The notes under the pieces are model-generated. The model did no database searches. It saw only the letters and a list, made by a program, of their open reading frames with translations, and was not told where the DNA came from. Both the position numbers and the translations under genes were made by a program. Shown here piece by piece: positions 45,608-54,202 of a DNA stretch of 64,000 nucleotides; position 1 is the stretch's first letter, and each line of letters opens with the position of its first letter. The stretch lies in the NCBI GenBank assembly GCA_900129675.1, contig FSRD01000001.1, positions 1,787,501-1,851,500 of the forward strand, read 5' to 3'. This stretch comes from Bradyrhizobium erythrophlei (GTDB lineage Bacteria > Pseudomonadota > Alphaproteobacteria > Rhizobiales > Xanthobacteraceae).

Positions 45608-46285
45608 TCACGGCATCGGGCGCAGGTGACCTCGCTTTGCCCAATATGTCGCTCCGTTGTTTGATCCAAGACGGCGCCGGAATCCAGCCGGATTCCGGAT
45701 CCATGTCCCGGCCCGGTAGCTCCCGTGCTCGTCACGGAGGTCGCCGGACAATATGAACATCTCCTCGCCGCCCGGACAGTCCATCTCGGCGGGCTGCGCG
45801 CCGGCCGCGAGCCGCTCGATCACGACGCATTCCCCGGTGTCGGAGGCCGCATGCAGCGGCAGTTGCTCAAGGCCGCCTGGATCGCGCGCGCTCCACGTCG
45901 TGTTCTTGGTGTCGATGACGACCCGCCGCGCTTCCGTCGGCGGCATCTGCCGTAGCTTGACCAGGATGGTGCATCCGGGCGTGGTTCGCGGTGTGTGACG
46001 GCTGCGCGGCGGGTTGCGGACATAGGTGCCTTCGCCGTAATCGCCATACTCGTCGGAAAACACACCATCGAGGACCAGAAATTCTTCGCCGAGGGCGTGC
46101 TCGTGGGCGGGAAAGCTGCTGGCGGGCGCGTAACGCACAAGCGAGGTGGCGCGCGCGACTTCGCCGCCGACGCGATCGAGCATGCGCCGTTCGACGCCGG
46201 CCTGCGGCGACGGAACCCAGGGCATCGTGTCGGTCGCGATCACGACGCGTTGCGCGAAGTCGGCGTTGATGCGTTCACTCGACAT
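45608..46285 (-). CDS. Double-cupin (ChrR-like) protein
   Basis: A 225-residue protein with two cupin barrels, resembling the cupin half of the anti-sigma factor ChrR but without its zinc-binding ASD domain. Barrel 1 has the metal motif FPAHEHALGEEFLVLDGVFSDEYGDYGEGTYVRNPPRSRH; barrel 2 has PGGEEMFILSGDLRDEHGSYRAGTWIRNPAGFRR, in which the first metal His residues are lost. Start ATG 46285 (MSSERINADF). It lies between two gene remnants. Function unknown, possibly metal-dependent small-molecule binding. Confidence 0.8.
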   Translation of the reverse strand: MSSERINADFAQRVVIATDTMPWVPSPQAGVERRMLDRVGGEVARATSLVRYAPASSFPAHEHALGEEFLVLDGVFSDEYGDYGEGTYVRNPPRSRHTPRTTPGCTILVKLRQMPPTEARRVVIDTKNTTWSARDPGGLEQLPLHAASDTGECVVIERLAAGAQPAEMDCPGGEEMFILSGDLRDEHGSYRAGTWIRNPAGFRRRLGSNNGATYWAKRGHLRPMP

Positions 46286-46365
46286 GTCGGGCTCTCCCTG
46301 GTTGTGACCCGCCCCGGCAAATCTCCCGGTGCAGCAGCGTGACCTGCGAGGGCGGGCCATGTTCA

Positions 46366-46599
46366 TCAGATCCAGCGCAGGATGCTCAGGATGATCGCCA
46401 TCTGTGCCAGCCAGCCGGCGGTAAAGGTCAGCGTGCGCACAGCCGGCAGCCCTGCCGAATAGACCACGAAGTGCAGCAGGCACGCGAAGAAGTATACCAC
46501 GACCGCCGCCTTCGTTGCCGTGTTCGAGATGCCGAGCACATGCGCGGTGAGGACGATGGGCGCGAAGATCGCGAGGTTCTCAACGGCATTGGTGTGAGC
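46366..46599 (-). pseudogene. MAPEG family protein, N-terminus missing
   Basis: A 77-codon frame ending at 46366 with no start codon: an in-frame TAG (46600-46602) directly precedes AHTNAVENLAIFAPIVLT. The sequence, with ISNTATKAAVVVYFFACLLH and GLPAVRTLTFTAGWLAQ, matches the C-terminal two thirds of MAPEG membrane proteins (eicosanoid and glutathione metabolism). The first helix and the start are gone, so it is a broken gene. Confidence 0.7.
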
Positions 46600-46663
46600 C
46601 TACCGCGATCGCCGCACGGGGAGGCTGCCCGCGAAACGTCAGATCAAGCCGGATGGAAGGGCG

Positions 46664-47122
46664 TCAGCGCCCGGTCGAACCAAACCCGCCGCCGCCGCGG
46701 TCGGTTGCCGAAAGCGCCTTTACCGGAACGAGTTGCGCCTGCACGGCCGGCGCGATCACCATCTGGGCGATGCGTTCGCCGCGCCGGATCGGAAACGGCG
46801 CCTCGCCATGGTTGATCAACAGCACGTTGATCTCGCCGCGATAATCCGCGTCGACCGTGCCCGGCGAATTCAGCACGGTGACGCCATGCTTGGCGGCAAG
46901 GCCCGAGCGCGGCCGCACCTGCGCCTCATAGCCCCGCGGCAGTGCGATCGTGAGCCCGGTCGGCACCATCGCGTATTTCCCCGGCGGCAGGATCAGGGGC
47001 GTCTCCGCGGGCACGGCCGCCAGCAGGTCGAGGCCTGCGGCGTCCGCGCTCTGATAGGCCGGCAGCGCCATGCCCTTGCCGTGCGGCAATTGCCTGATGT
47101 CGACCTTGATCGTTGCATTCAC
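46664..47122 (-). CDS. dut: Deoxyuridine 5'-triphosphate nucleotidohydrolase
   Basis: Cleaves dUTP to dUMP, keeping uracil out of DNA and feeding dTMP synthesis. A 152-residue trimeric dUTPase with all five motifs: [53 protein letters not shown] and the C-terminal P-loop-like [11 protein letters not shown]. Starts with GTG 47122, overlapping the coaBC stop by 4 bp (GTGA); the coaBC-dut pair is widespread. Confidence 0.96.
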   Translation of the reverse strand: MNATIKVDIRQLPHGKGMALPAYQSADAAGLDLLAAVPAETPLILPPGKYAMVPTGLTIALPRGYEAQVRPRSGLAAKHGVTVLNSPGTVDADYRGEINVLLINHGEAPFPIRRGERIAQMVIAPAVQAQLVPVKALSATDRGGGGFGSTGR

Positions 47123-48549
47123 GAAGCTTTCTCCACGGTCTTAGCAATCCGCGCCACCAATTCGGTCGCGACCTGTTCCTTGGTCATCACGGGCCAGGAA
47201 TCAACGCTGATGTTGTCGGCATCCGCTCGCTCGCGCGTGAGCAGGTGGACGGTGTTGCGGTCGCCACCCATCACGCCGGTCGCGGGCGAGACATCATTGG
47301 CAACGATCCAGTCGCAGCCCTTGCGCGCGATTTTCGCCTTGGCGTTGTCGATCAGGTGCTCGGTCTCGGCCGCGAAGCCGATCACCAGCGGCGGACGCTT
47401 TTCCTGCAACTTCGAAATCGTCGCCAGGATGTCGGGATTTTCGACCAGCTGCAGTGGCGGCATGCCGGCGGAAGTCTTCTTCAGTTTCTGTTCGCCTTCA
47501 TTGGCGACGCGCCAGTCGGCGACCGCGGCGGCGAAGATCGCGATATCCGCAGGGAGCGCGGCTTCGACCCGGTGCAGCATGTCGCGCGCCGACTCCACGC
47601 GCATGACCGTCACGCCGGGCGGATCGCGCAGCTCGACCGGGCCCGAGATCAGGATGACATCGGCGCCGGCGGCCTGCGCCGCCGCGGCAATCGCATAACC
47701 CTGCTTGCCCGAAGAGCGGTTGGCGATGTAGCGCACCGGGTCGATCGGCTCGTGCGTCGGGCCTGCGGTGATCAGCACCCGCTTGCCGGCCAGCGGGCGC
47801 GGGTGCGGCGGGCGCAGAATGTGTTCGGCGGCGGCTGCAATTTCCGTTGGCTCCGCCATCCGGCCGACGCCGGTTTCACCGGCTTCAGCCATCTCGCCGG
47901 CATTGGGGCCGACGGTGGCGACGCCGTCGCGCCGCAGCTGCATCACGTTGCGGCGGGTGGCGGGATTATTCCACATCAGCGGGTTCATCGCCGGCGCCAG
48001 CAGGATCGGCTTATCGGCCGCCAGCAGGACGGCGCTGGCGAGGTCGTCGGCGTGGCCCTGCGCCATCTTCGCCATCAGATCCGCGGTCGCCGGCGCCACC
48101 ACGATCAGGTCGCAGTCCCGGGCGAGGCGGATATGGCCGGCATCGAACTCGCTCTCGGCATCGAACAAATCGGTATAGACCCGCTCATGCGACAGCGCGC
48201 TGGCCGCCAGTGGCGTGACGAATTGCTGCGCGGCCTTGGTCAGCACGCAGCGGACCTCGATATGCCGCTCCTTGAGCCGCCGGATCAGGTCCAGCGCCTT
48301 GTAGGCGGCGATGCCGCCGCCGATGATCAGCGTGACGCGGGCCTGGCCGATCTCGCCGACGCGCCGGATGGCGGGCGAAGCAGCCTCGGCGGGAGCCACC
48401 GAGGCGCCGACCTGCACCGGGCTACCCTCCAGATACTCGCGCAGGATGACCCGGACCTCTTCCTCGACCGAGCGGCCGTTCTTGGCGGAGCGAAGCCGCA
48501 GATAGGTCTTGATGCCTTCGTCGAGCTTGCGGATGGTCAGGCTCGCCAT
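47119..48549 (-). CDS. coaBC: CoaBC with N-terminal FitA-like DNA-binding domain
   Basis: Two-step CoA enzyme: CoaB joins Cys to 4'-phosphopantothenate and CoaC decarboxylates the product with FMN. It has 476 residues. Residues 1-42 ([20 protein letters not shown] then [20 protein letters not shown]) form a FitA/Arc-type ribbon-helix-helix. Then a 28-residue linker, CoaC (71-245: GGGIAAYKA, His139, PAMNPLMW) and CoaB (255-476: [21 protein letters not shown]). No Met occurs between residues 1 and 159, and GGAGG precedes ATG 48549, so the domain is translated. In the CoaC flap ([14 protein letters not shown]) the E. coli active-site Cys appears to be Ala. Overlaps dut. Confidence 0.93.
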   Translation of the reverse strand: MASLTIRKLDEGIKTYLRLRSAKNGRSVEEEVRVILREYLEGSPVQVGASVAPAEAASPAIRRVGEIGQARVTLIIGGGIAAYKALDLIRRLKERHIEVRCVLTKAAQQFVTPLAASALSHERVYTDLFDAESEFDAGHIRLARDCDLIVVAPATADLMAKMAQGHADDLASAVLLAADKPILLAPAMNPLMWNNPATRRNVMQLRRDGVATVGPNAGEMAEAGETGVGRMAEPTEIAAAAEHILRPPHPRPLAGKRVLITAGPTHEPIDPVRYIANRSSGKQGYAIAAAAQAAGADVILISGPVELRDPPGVTVMRVESARDMLHRVEAALPADIAIFAAAVADWRVANEGEQKLKKTSAGMPPLQLVENPDILATISKLQEKRPPLVIGFAAETEHLIDNAKAKIARKGCDWIVANDVSPATGVMGGDRNTVHLLTRERADADNISVDSWPVMTKEQVATELVARIAKTVEKAS

Positions 48550-48571
48550 GGCGGCCTCCAGAAAGTAGGTG

Positions 48572-48610
48572 TGATTGCAATGCTAGCACAAGGTGCAGGC
48601 AATGCAATCA
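48572..48610. promoter_or_regulatory. Inverted repeat upstream of coaBC, candidate autoregulatory operator
   Basis: Perfect 8-bp arms TGATTGCA (48572-48579) and TGCAATCA (48603-48610); counting inward the match is 13 of 16. The 39-bp span fills the ubiB-coaBC gap and takes in the ubiB stop codon. FitA binds widely spaced TGCTATCA-like inverted repeats at its own promoter, so this resembles a target for the FitA-like domain of CoaBC. Binding is inferred. Confidence 0.55.
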
Positions 48611-50182
48611 GAGTTGTCGGACGGCGATCAAAATTCCGATAAAGGTCGCCGCGATGATCCAGAGCGCGATGGTGCGCCAGCGGCTCTTGCGGCCCTCGGT
48701 CCGGCCCATGGCCGCGATCGTCTCCGGTGACAGTGTAACGCCTTCGCGGACCATCTTCTCCAGATGCTCCAGCACCACCACCGAGCGCGCGGCGATCGCC
48801 GGCGCGCCTGTCAGCACCCGGCCAAGGTCGCCGGCGCCGGCCATCGCGCCCTGGATGCGCCCGATCGGCCCGAGGTTGCGCTCGATCCATTCCCGCACCA
48901 CGGGATCGGCGACCTTCCAGATGTCGAGTTTGGGGTCGAAACCGCGCGCCACCCCTTCGACCACCACCATGGTCTTCTGCAGCAGGATCAGTTCGGGGCG
49001 GGTCTGCATGTCGAACAGGCCGGTGACCTCGAGCAGAAGCGTCAACAGCTTCGCCATCGAGATTTCCTCGGCGGTGCGGTTGTGGATCGGCTCGCCGATG
49101 GCGCGGATCGCCTGCGCGAAATTCTCCACCGAGTGATGACCGGGCACGTAGCCCGCCTCGAAATGCACTTCCGCAACGCGGCGATAGTCGCGGGTGATGA
49201 AGCCCAGCAGGATTTCGGCGAGGAAACGCCGCTCCTTCAAGCCGAGCCGGCCCATGATGCCGAAATCGACCGCTACCAGCCGGCCGGTATCGTCGAGGAA
49301 CAGATTGCCGGGATGCATGTCGGCATGGAAGAAGCCGTCGCGCAACGCATGGCGCAGAAAGCTCTGGATCACCTTGCGGCCGAGATCGGGCAGATCGATG
49401 TTCGACTGCGCGAGGCGGGCGTGATCGTTCAGCGCGATGCCGTCAATCCACTCCATCGTCAGCACGTTGTGGGTGGTGCGGTCCCAGTCGACGGTCGGCA
49501 CGCGAAAATCCGGATCGTCGCGTGTGTTCTCCGCCATCTCGGACAATGCGGCCGCTTCCAGCCGCAGATCCATCTCCATCGCGACCGTGCGCGACATCGT
49601 GTTGATGACCTCGACCAGCCGCAGCCGGCGTGCTTCGGCCGAATGAGCCTCGGCGTTGTGCGCAACAAAGAAAAAATCGGAGAGGTCGCGGCGGAAACGC
49701 GCGGCGACGTTGGGCCGGAGCACTTTCACCGCGACCGATTTGCGGACCCCGTCGCGCTCGGTCTCGCCGCGATGCACCTGTGCGATCGAGGCGGCGGCGA
49801 CCGCCGGCCCCAGGCGCGCAAACGCCTGCGCCACAGGCCGTTCCAGCGACTGGGCAATGACGGCTTCGGCCTCGCCTTGCGAGAACGGCGGCAGCCGGTC
49901 CTGCAGGCTTTCGAGGTCGCGCGCCATCATGACGCCGACCACGTCGGGCCGGGTCGCCAGAAACTGCCCGAGCTTGAGATAAGCGGGGCCCAGCCGCGTC
50001 AGCGCCCGCGACAGCCGCTGACCGGACTTGGTGCCGGGCCGCTCGATCAATCGCGCCAGACGCAGCGCCAACTGCCCGGGCGGCGGCACCAGGCTCGGAT
50101 CGACAACGCCGAACACGCCCTCGCGCGCGAACACATAACCGGCGCGGACCAGCCGCGCGATGTGGGTCGACGCAGAGATCAC
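48608..50182 (-). CDS. ubiB: UbiB, ABC1-family atypical kinase for ubiquinone synthesis
   Basis: Membrane-bound atypical kinase/ATPase needed for coenzyme Q assembly; 524 residues. Family motifs: K-x-G-Q in [15 protein letters not shown], the Ala-rich nucleotide loop [23 protein letters not shown], catalytic [13 protein letters not shown] and [10 protein letters not shown]-terminal membrane helix ([18 protein letters not shown]) anchors it. The GTG start at 50182 overlaps the ubiE stop (GTGA), preferred to a start deeper inside ubiE. Second gene of ubiE-ubiB-coaBC-dut. Confidence 0.94.
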   Translation of the reverse strand: MISASTHIARLVRAGYVFAREGVFGVVDPSLVPPPGQLALRLARLIERPGTKSGQRLSRALTRLGPAYLKLGQFLATRPDVVGVMMARDLESLQDRLPPFSQGEAEAVIAQSLERPVAQAFARLGPAVAAASIAQVHRGETERDGVRKSVAVKVLRPNVAARFRRDLSDFFFVAHNAEAHSAEARRLRLVEVINTMSRTVAMEMDLRLEAAALSEMAENTRDDPDFRVPTVDWDRTTHNVLTMEWIDGIALNDHARLAQSNIDLPDLGRKVIQSFLRHALRDGFFHADMHPGNLFLDDTGRLVAVDFGIMGRLGLKERRFLAEILLGFITRDYRRVAEVHFEAGYVPGHHSVENFAQAIRAIGEPIHNRTAEEISMAKLLTLLLEVTGLFDMQTRPELILLQKTMVVVEGVARGFDPKLDIWKVADPVVREWIERNLGPIGRIQGAMAGAGDLGRVLTGAPAIAARSVVVLEHLEKMVREGVTLSPETIAAMGRTEGRKSRWRTIALWIIAATFIGILIAVRQL

Positions 50183-50940
50183 AAACGCCAGCCCGAATGC
50201 AACGCCACGATACCGCCCGAGAGGCTTTCCCACTTCACCCGCGAAAAGCCGGCGGCGCGGATCATCTCGGCAAAGGCACTGGGCCGTGGAAATTTCCGGA
50301 TCGATTCGACGAGATATTGATAGGATTCGGCGTCGCCGGTGACGGCGCGGCCGAGCGGCGGGATCACCTTGAACGAAAACATGTCGTAGATCCGGTCAAG
50401 CCCGGGGACATCGACGGTGGAGAATTCCAGGCACAGAAAGCGGCTGCCGGGCCGCAGCACGCGATAGGCCTCGCGCAGCGCCAGATTGATTTGCGGCACG
50501 TTGCGGATGCCGAACGCGATCGTATAGGCGTCGAAGGTGCGATCGGGAAACGCCAGCGCCTCGGCATTGCCCTCGACGAATGACACCTGCTGGTCGAGAT
50601 GACGGGCCGCGGCGCGGGTGCGGCCGACCGCGAGCATATCGCTGTTGATGTCACAGACGGTGGCGCGAAAACCCGAACCGGCCGCCCTGGCGGCGCGGAA
50701 CGCGATATCGCCGGTGCCGCCGGCAACGTCGAGCAGCGCAAACGGCGCATCGCTCTTCGGCGGATTTAGGGTGTTGATCATGATGTCCTTCCAGACCCGG
50801 TGCAGGCCCATCGACATCAAATCGTTCATCAAATCGTAGCGGGACGCCACGCTGTGAAACACATCGTTCACCAGCGTCTGTTTGTCCCCCAAGGGCACGT
50901 CCCTGAAGCCAAAATGCGTGGTTTGATCCGGCCGATCCAT
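50179..50940 (-). CDS. ubiE: Ubiquinone/menaquinone C-methyltransferase UbiE
   Basis: SAM-dependent methyltransferase of the quinone pathway, 253 residues. [44 protein letters not shown] is the UbiE signature; SAM motif I is [49 protein letters not shown] follows. ATG 50940 ([11 protein letters not shown]) chosen. It is divergent from mutM across two very long hairpins. Confidence 0.95.
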   Translation of the reverse strand: MDRPDQTTHFGFRDVPLGDKQTLVNDVFHSVASRYDLMNDLMSMGLHRVWKDIMINTLNPPKSDAPFALLDVAGGTGDIAFRAARAAGSGFRATVCDINSDMLAVGRTRAAARHLDQQVSFVEGNAEALAFPDRTFDAYTIAFGIRNVPQINLALREAYRVLRPGSRFLCLEFSTVDVPGLDRIYDMFSFKVIPPLGRAVTGDAESYQYLVESIRKFPRPSAFAEMIRAAGFSRVKWESLSGGIVALHSGWRL

Positions 50941-50964
50941 CAACTCATCTCCACTGGTCCCGCC

Positions 50965-51016
50965 GATTTGAAGTTCCTGCAGAATTTGCTGCAACTTCGA
51001 TCAGGAACTTCAAATC
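50965..51016. repeat. Long perfect hairpin upstream of ubiE
   Basis: Fifteen-bp perfect arms GATTTGAAGTTCCTG (50965-50979) and its complement (51002-51016), with a further small stem (CTGCAG/CTGCAA) inside. It lies 25 bp upstream of the ubiE ATG and would be transcribed in its leader. Confidence 0.8.
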
Positions 51017-51043
51017 GATCAGCGGCACCAGGATCCACATTTA

Positions 51044-51119
51044 CCAGTGCCCCTGACTTTCCGAAGTTCGTAAAGGAGGTGCTGCGAGGGGTTTACGAAC
51101 TTCGGAAAGGGGGCACTGG
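51044..51119. repeat. Second long hairpin between ubiE and mutM
   Basis: Arms CCAGTGCCCC-tga-CTTTCCGAAGTTCGTAAA (from 51044) and the full complement ending 51119, identical except for a 3-base insert in the left arm. It shares GAAGTTC with the neighbouring hairpin, which suggests two related elements side by side. It ends about 60 bp before mutM. Confidence 0.8.
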
Positions 51120-51181
51120 CGGACCATAGCGCGCCCGCCGCAATGGCGCTATCACGTCACCTTCATAAGGTGAATGCCTGC

Positions 51182-52063
51182 ATGCCCGAATTACCCGAAG
51201 TCGAGACCGTCCGCCGCGGCCTGCAGCCCGCCATGGAGGGGGCCAAAATCGTCAAAGCGGAGGCCCGGCGCAAGGATCTGCGGTTTCCGTTCCAAAAAGA
51301 CTTTGTCGCGCGGCTGGAGGGCCAGACCGTGACCGGCCTCGGCCGCCGCGCCAAATATCTGATGGCGGATCTGACCTCGGGCGACGTGCTGCTGATGCAT
51401 CTGGGCATGTCCGGCTCGTTTCGCGTCCAAAACGATGATGGCAACACGACGCCGGGGCAATTCCACCATCCGCGCAGCGAAACCCGCACGCATGATCACG
51501 TCGTGTTTCACATGTCATCGGGTGCGGCGATCGTGTTCAACGACCCGCGCCGCTTCGGCTACATGAAGGTCATTGCCCGCAACGCGCTGGAGGACGAGCC
51601 GTTGTTGAACGGCCTTGGTCCCGAACCGCTCGGCAACGAATTCGATGCGGCGATGCTGGCGCGTTCCTGCGCCAACAAGAAGACCAGCCTCAAGGCCGCG
51701 CTGCTCGATCAGCGTGTGGTCGCAGGGCTCGGCAACATCTATGTCTGCGAGGCGCTCTATCGCGCGCATCTGTCGCCACGCCGGCTGGCGGCGAAGCTGG
51801 CTACCAAAAAGGCCGAGCCGACCGATCACGCCAGGCATCTGGTCAATTCGATTCATTCGGTGCTGAACCAGGCGATCAAGGCCGGCGGCTCGTCGATCAG
51901 CGATCATCGCCAGACCTCGGGCGAACTCGGCTATTTCCAGCATTCGTTTCAAGTCTATGACCGCGAAGGTGAAAAATGCCAGACCGCGGGTTGCAGCGGA
52001 ATCGTGCGGCGCTTCACCCAGAACGGGCGCTCGACCTTCTGGTGTCCGAAGTGCCAGAAGTGA
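51182..52063 (+). CDS. mutM: Formamidopyrimidine-DNA glycosylase (Fpg/MutM)
   Basis: Removes 8-oxoguanine and nicks the site. It has 293 residues: catalytic [13 protein letters not shown] at the N-terminus (Pro after Met removal), [23 protein letters not shown] with the Lys57 region, the H2TH helix [22 protein letters not shown], and the zinc finger C-x4-C...C-x2-C with [11 protein letters not shown] at the end. ATG 51182 is fixed by the requirement for Pro2. Divergent from ubiE, as in many alphaproteobacteria. Confidence 0.96.
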   Translation: MPELPEVETVRRGLQPAMEGAKIVKAEARRKDLRFPFQKDFVARLEGQTVTGLGRRAKYLMADLTSGDVLLMHLGMSGSFRVQNDDGNTTPGQFHHPRSETRTHDHVVFHMSSGAAIVFNDPRRFGYMKVIARNALEDEPLLNGLGPEPLGNEFDAAMLARSCANKKTSLKAALLDQRVVAGLGNIYVCEALYRAHLSPRRLAAKLATKKAEPTDHARHLVNSIHSVLNQAIKAGGSSISDHRQTSGELGYFQHSFQVYDREGEKCQTAGCSGIVRRFTQNGRSTFWCPKCQK

Positions 52064-52380
52064 TTGTTGTCAGGTAGTGCTACGGATGCGCCATCGCGAC
52101 CCACCGGGTCGGCGCAAAGCGCCGCCCGATGACAGGCTCCGCAATCCAGCGCGGCAGGCGGCTGGATTGCTTCGTCGCGTCCGCCTTCGCCCGTTGAGCT
52201 ACGGCGGACAGGTCGCTCCTCGCGGTGATGCTGCGGGAGCAGAATGTTCGGTCAGGCCCTCACGGTCGCAAAGCTCAGTACGGTGCAATGATGCCGGGCT
52301 ATGAAATTATGGCTAATCCGGCAGAATACTGGCGTAGTTCAGCTGTATTACTTTCATAGACTGTGGAGCGAGAGACAAAC
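52064..52380. repeat. mutM-ggt intergenic region with nested repeats
   Basis: No gene in 317 bp. From about 52120 to 52240 lies a typical Bradyrhizobium intergenic repeat (CAATCCAGC...GCTGGATTGCTTCGTCGC ... GGTCGCTCCTCGCGGTGATG). Into it a second palindrome, GTCCGCC...GGCGGAC (about 52178-52209), appears inserted, splitting TCGTCGC from TCGCTCCTCGC. The last 100 bp should hold the ggt promoter; no clear -35/-10 was seen. Confidence 0.5.
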
Positions 52381-54060
52381 ATGACCAGTAACTGGCGGGA
52401 TCGCGCGGGCACCGATTTCCACTGTCAGAAGCAGCCGGCGTCCTCGAGCCGCGGCATGGTGGTCAGCAATCATCCGCTGGCCTCGGCAGCAGGCGCCGAA
52501 ATGCTCGCCGCCGGCGGCAACGCCATCGACGCGGCGATCGCGACGTTGTTTACACTGACCGTGGTCGAACCGATGATGGTCGGCATCATCGGCGGCGGCA
52601 TGGCGCATATCCGGCTTGCCGACGGCAGCCATCGCTTCATCGATGGCCAGAGCACCGTTCCATCAGCGGTTCGGCCCGACACCTACACATCGAAGCCGGG
52701 CTCGGCGCACGACGTGTTCGATACGATCGGCGACGAAAATCTGAATGGCCCGAAAGCGGTCGCCGTGCCCGGCTCGCTGAAAGCCTGGTGCGAGACGCTG
52801 CACCGGTTCGGGACCATGAGTCTCGCCGACGTGATGCAGCCCGCGATCAAGCACGCCGCGCGCGGCTATGCCGCGACGCCTTATTTGCACGAATGCATCA
52901 CCGACTGCGCCGACGAGATGCGCAAGGACAAGGCGATCTCGGCGATTTATCTGCCCGGCGGGATGCCGATCAAGCCCGGCGAGCGCGTGACGCAATCGGA
53001 ATATGCGGAAACGCTGACCTATATCGCGCAACATGGCGAGGCGGCGCTGTATCAGGGGCCGCTCGGCGACATCCTGGTCGACTACATGAAGGCCAATGGC
53101 GGCTTCATCGCCCGCGAGGATCTCACCAGCTACAAGACCGTCGAGCGTCAGCCGGTGCGGGCCGATTATCGCGGCTGGGTCATCCTGGGGCCGCCACCGC
53201 CCGCCGCATCCGGCGTGCACATCGCGCAGATGCTGAATATTCTGGAAGGCTACAATATCGCCAAGCTCGGCTTCGGCACCGCGGAGACGATTCACTATCT
53301 CGCCGAGGTCCTGAAGATCGCCTTCGCCGACCGCGCCGCCGCCAGCGGCGATCCCGATTTCATCAACGTGCCGGTGGAGCGGCTGACCTCAAAAACCTAT
53401 GCCGACGAGCGCCGTCGCGCGATCGATTCAACCCGGGCGCAGAAATGGGGCGCCGGCGTGCAACAGCTCGAAGGCGCACACACCACGCATATGACGGCAG
53501 CGGATGCGTTTGGCAACGTGGTCGCGACCACGCAGACCATCAACAATCTGTTCGGCGCCAAGATCATCATTCCCGGTCTCGGCACCGTGCCGAACAATTA
53601 CATGAACTTGTATGATCCCCGTCCCGGCCACGCGCTGTCGCTCGCGCCGGGTAAGCGCGTCACCACCTCGATGTCGCCGATGATGGCGCTGCGCGACGGC
53701 AAGCTCGCTTACGCGCTCGGCCTGCCCGGCGGAAAACGGATTTTCCCGAGCGCGCTGCAGGCGCTGATCAATCTGATCGACCACGGCATGAGCCTGCAGG
53801 AAGCGGTCGAGGCACCGCGGGTCTGGACCGAGGGCAATGCGCTCGAGGTCGAACTGGCGGTGCCGGATAATGTCCGCGCCAAACTCACTTCGTTGGGCCA
53901 CAACGTGCTGGCGGTGCCGACGGTCGCCGGCGGTATGAATGGAATCCAGTTTCACGACGATGGCCGGATGTCGGGCGCGGCCTGCTGGCGCGCGGACGGC
54001 ACGCCGATCGGCATGGCCGGGGGGCTCGCGCGAGCGGGCGTGCGGTTCGGGCTGGCGTGA
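52381..54060 (+). CDS. ggt: Gamma-glutamyltransferase family protein
   Basis: N-terminal nucleophile hydrolase that hydrolyses or transfers the gamma-glutamyl group of glutathione and relatives. It has 559 residues with SSRGMVVSNHPLASAAGAEMLAAGGNAIDAAIATLFTLTVVEP (family start), the self-cleavage Thr in EGAHTTHMTAADAFGNVVATTQTINNLFG, and GKRVTTSMSPMMALRDGKLAYALGLPGGKRI. No signal peptide is evident, unlike E. coli Ggt, so it may be cytosolic or an Ntn-hydrolase of another substrate. Start ATG 52381; 52363 is also in frame. Single gene. Confidence 0.88.
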   Translation: MTSNWRDRAGTDFHCQKQPASSSRGMVVSNHPLASAAGAEMLAAGGNAIDAAIATLFTLTVVEPMMVGIIGGGMAHIRLADGSHRFIDGQSTVPSAVRPDTYTSKPGSAHDVFDTIGDENLNGPKAVAVPGSLKAWCETLHRFGTMSLADVMQPAIKHAARGYAATPYLHECITDCADEMRKDKAISAIYLPGGMPIKPGERVTQSEYAETLTYIAQHGEAALYQGPLGDILVDYMKANGGFIAREDLTSYKTVERQPVRADYRGWVILGPPPPAASGVHIAQMLNILEGYNIAKLGFGTAETIHYLAEVLKIAFADRAAASGDPDFINVPVERLTSKTYADERRRAIDSTRAQKWGAGVQQLEGAHTTHMTAADAFGNVVATTQTINNLFGAKIIIPGLGTVPNNYMNLYDPRPGHALSLAPGKRVTTSMSPMMALRDGKLAYALGLPGGKRIFPSALQALINLIDHGMSLQEAVEAPRVWTEGNALEVELAVPDNVRAKLTSLGHNVLAVPTVAGGMNGIQFHDDGRMSGAACWRADGTPIGMAGGLARAGVRFGLA

Positions 54061-54070
54061 GGCTCTCTCC

Positions 54071-54194
54071 GTGCCCTGGACGCAGCGTAGCGCGCTAGCG
54101 GTGCGCTGCAGAGCCGGAGCCCATCCTGCTGGCGGAAACATTAGGTCCCGGCTCTGCGAAGCAGCGTCTCACGTTGCATCGCGTCCGGGACACG
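54071..54194. repeat. Composite intergenic palindromic repeat, copy C
   Basis: A diverged copy of the element at 3621-3722, with CTGGACGCAG...GCGTCCGGGACACG at the ends and GGTCCCGGCTCTGCG in the middle. It lies between ggt and the convergent protease-like gene. Confidence 0.6.
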
Positions 54195-54202
54195 AACAAG
54201 CG

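Noticed and set aside
51950..52063. Irregular zinc finger in MutM (C-x4-C)
   Set aside because: This spacing recurs in alphaproteobacterial Fpg proteins as far as I know, so it is not a defect.
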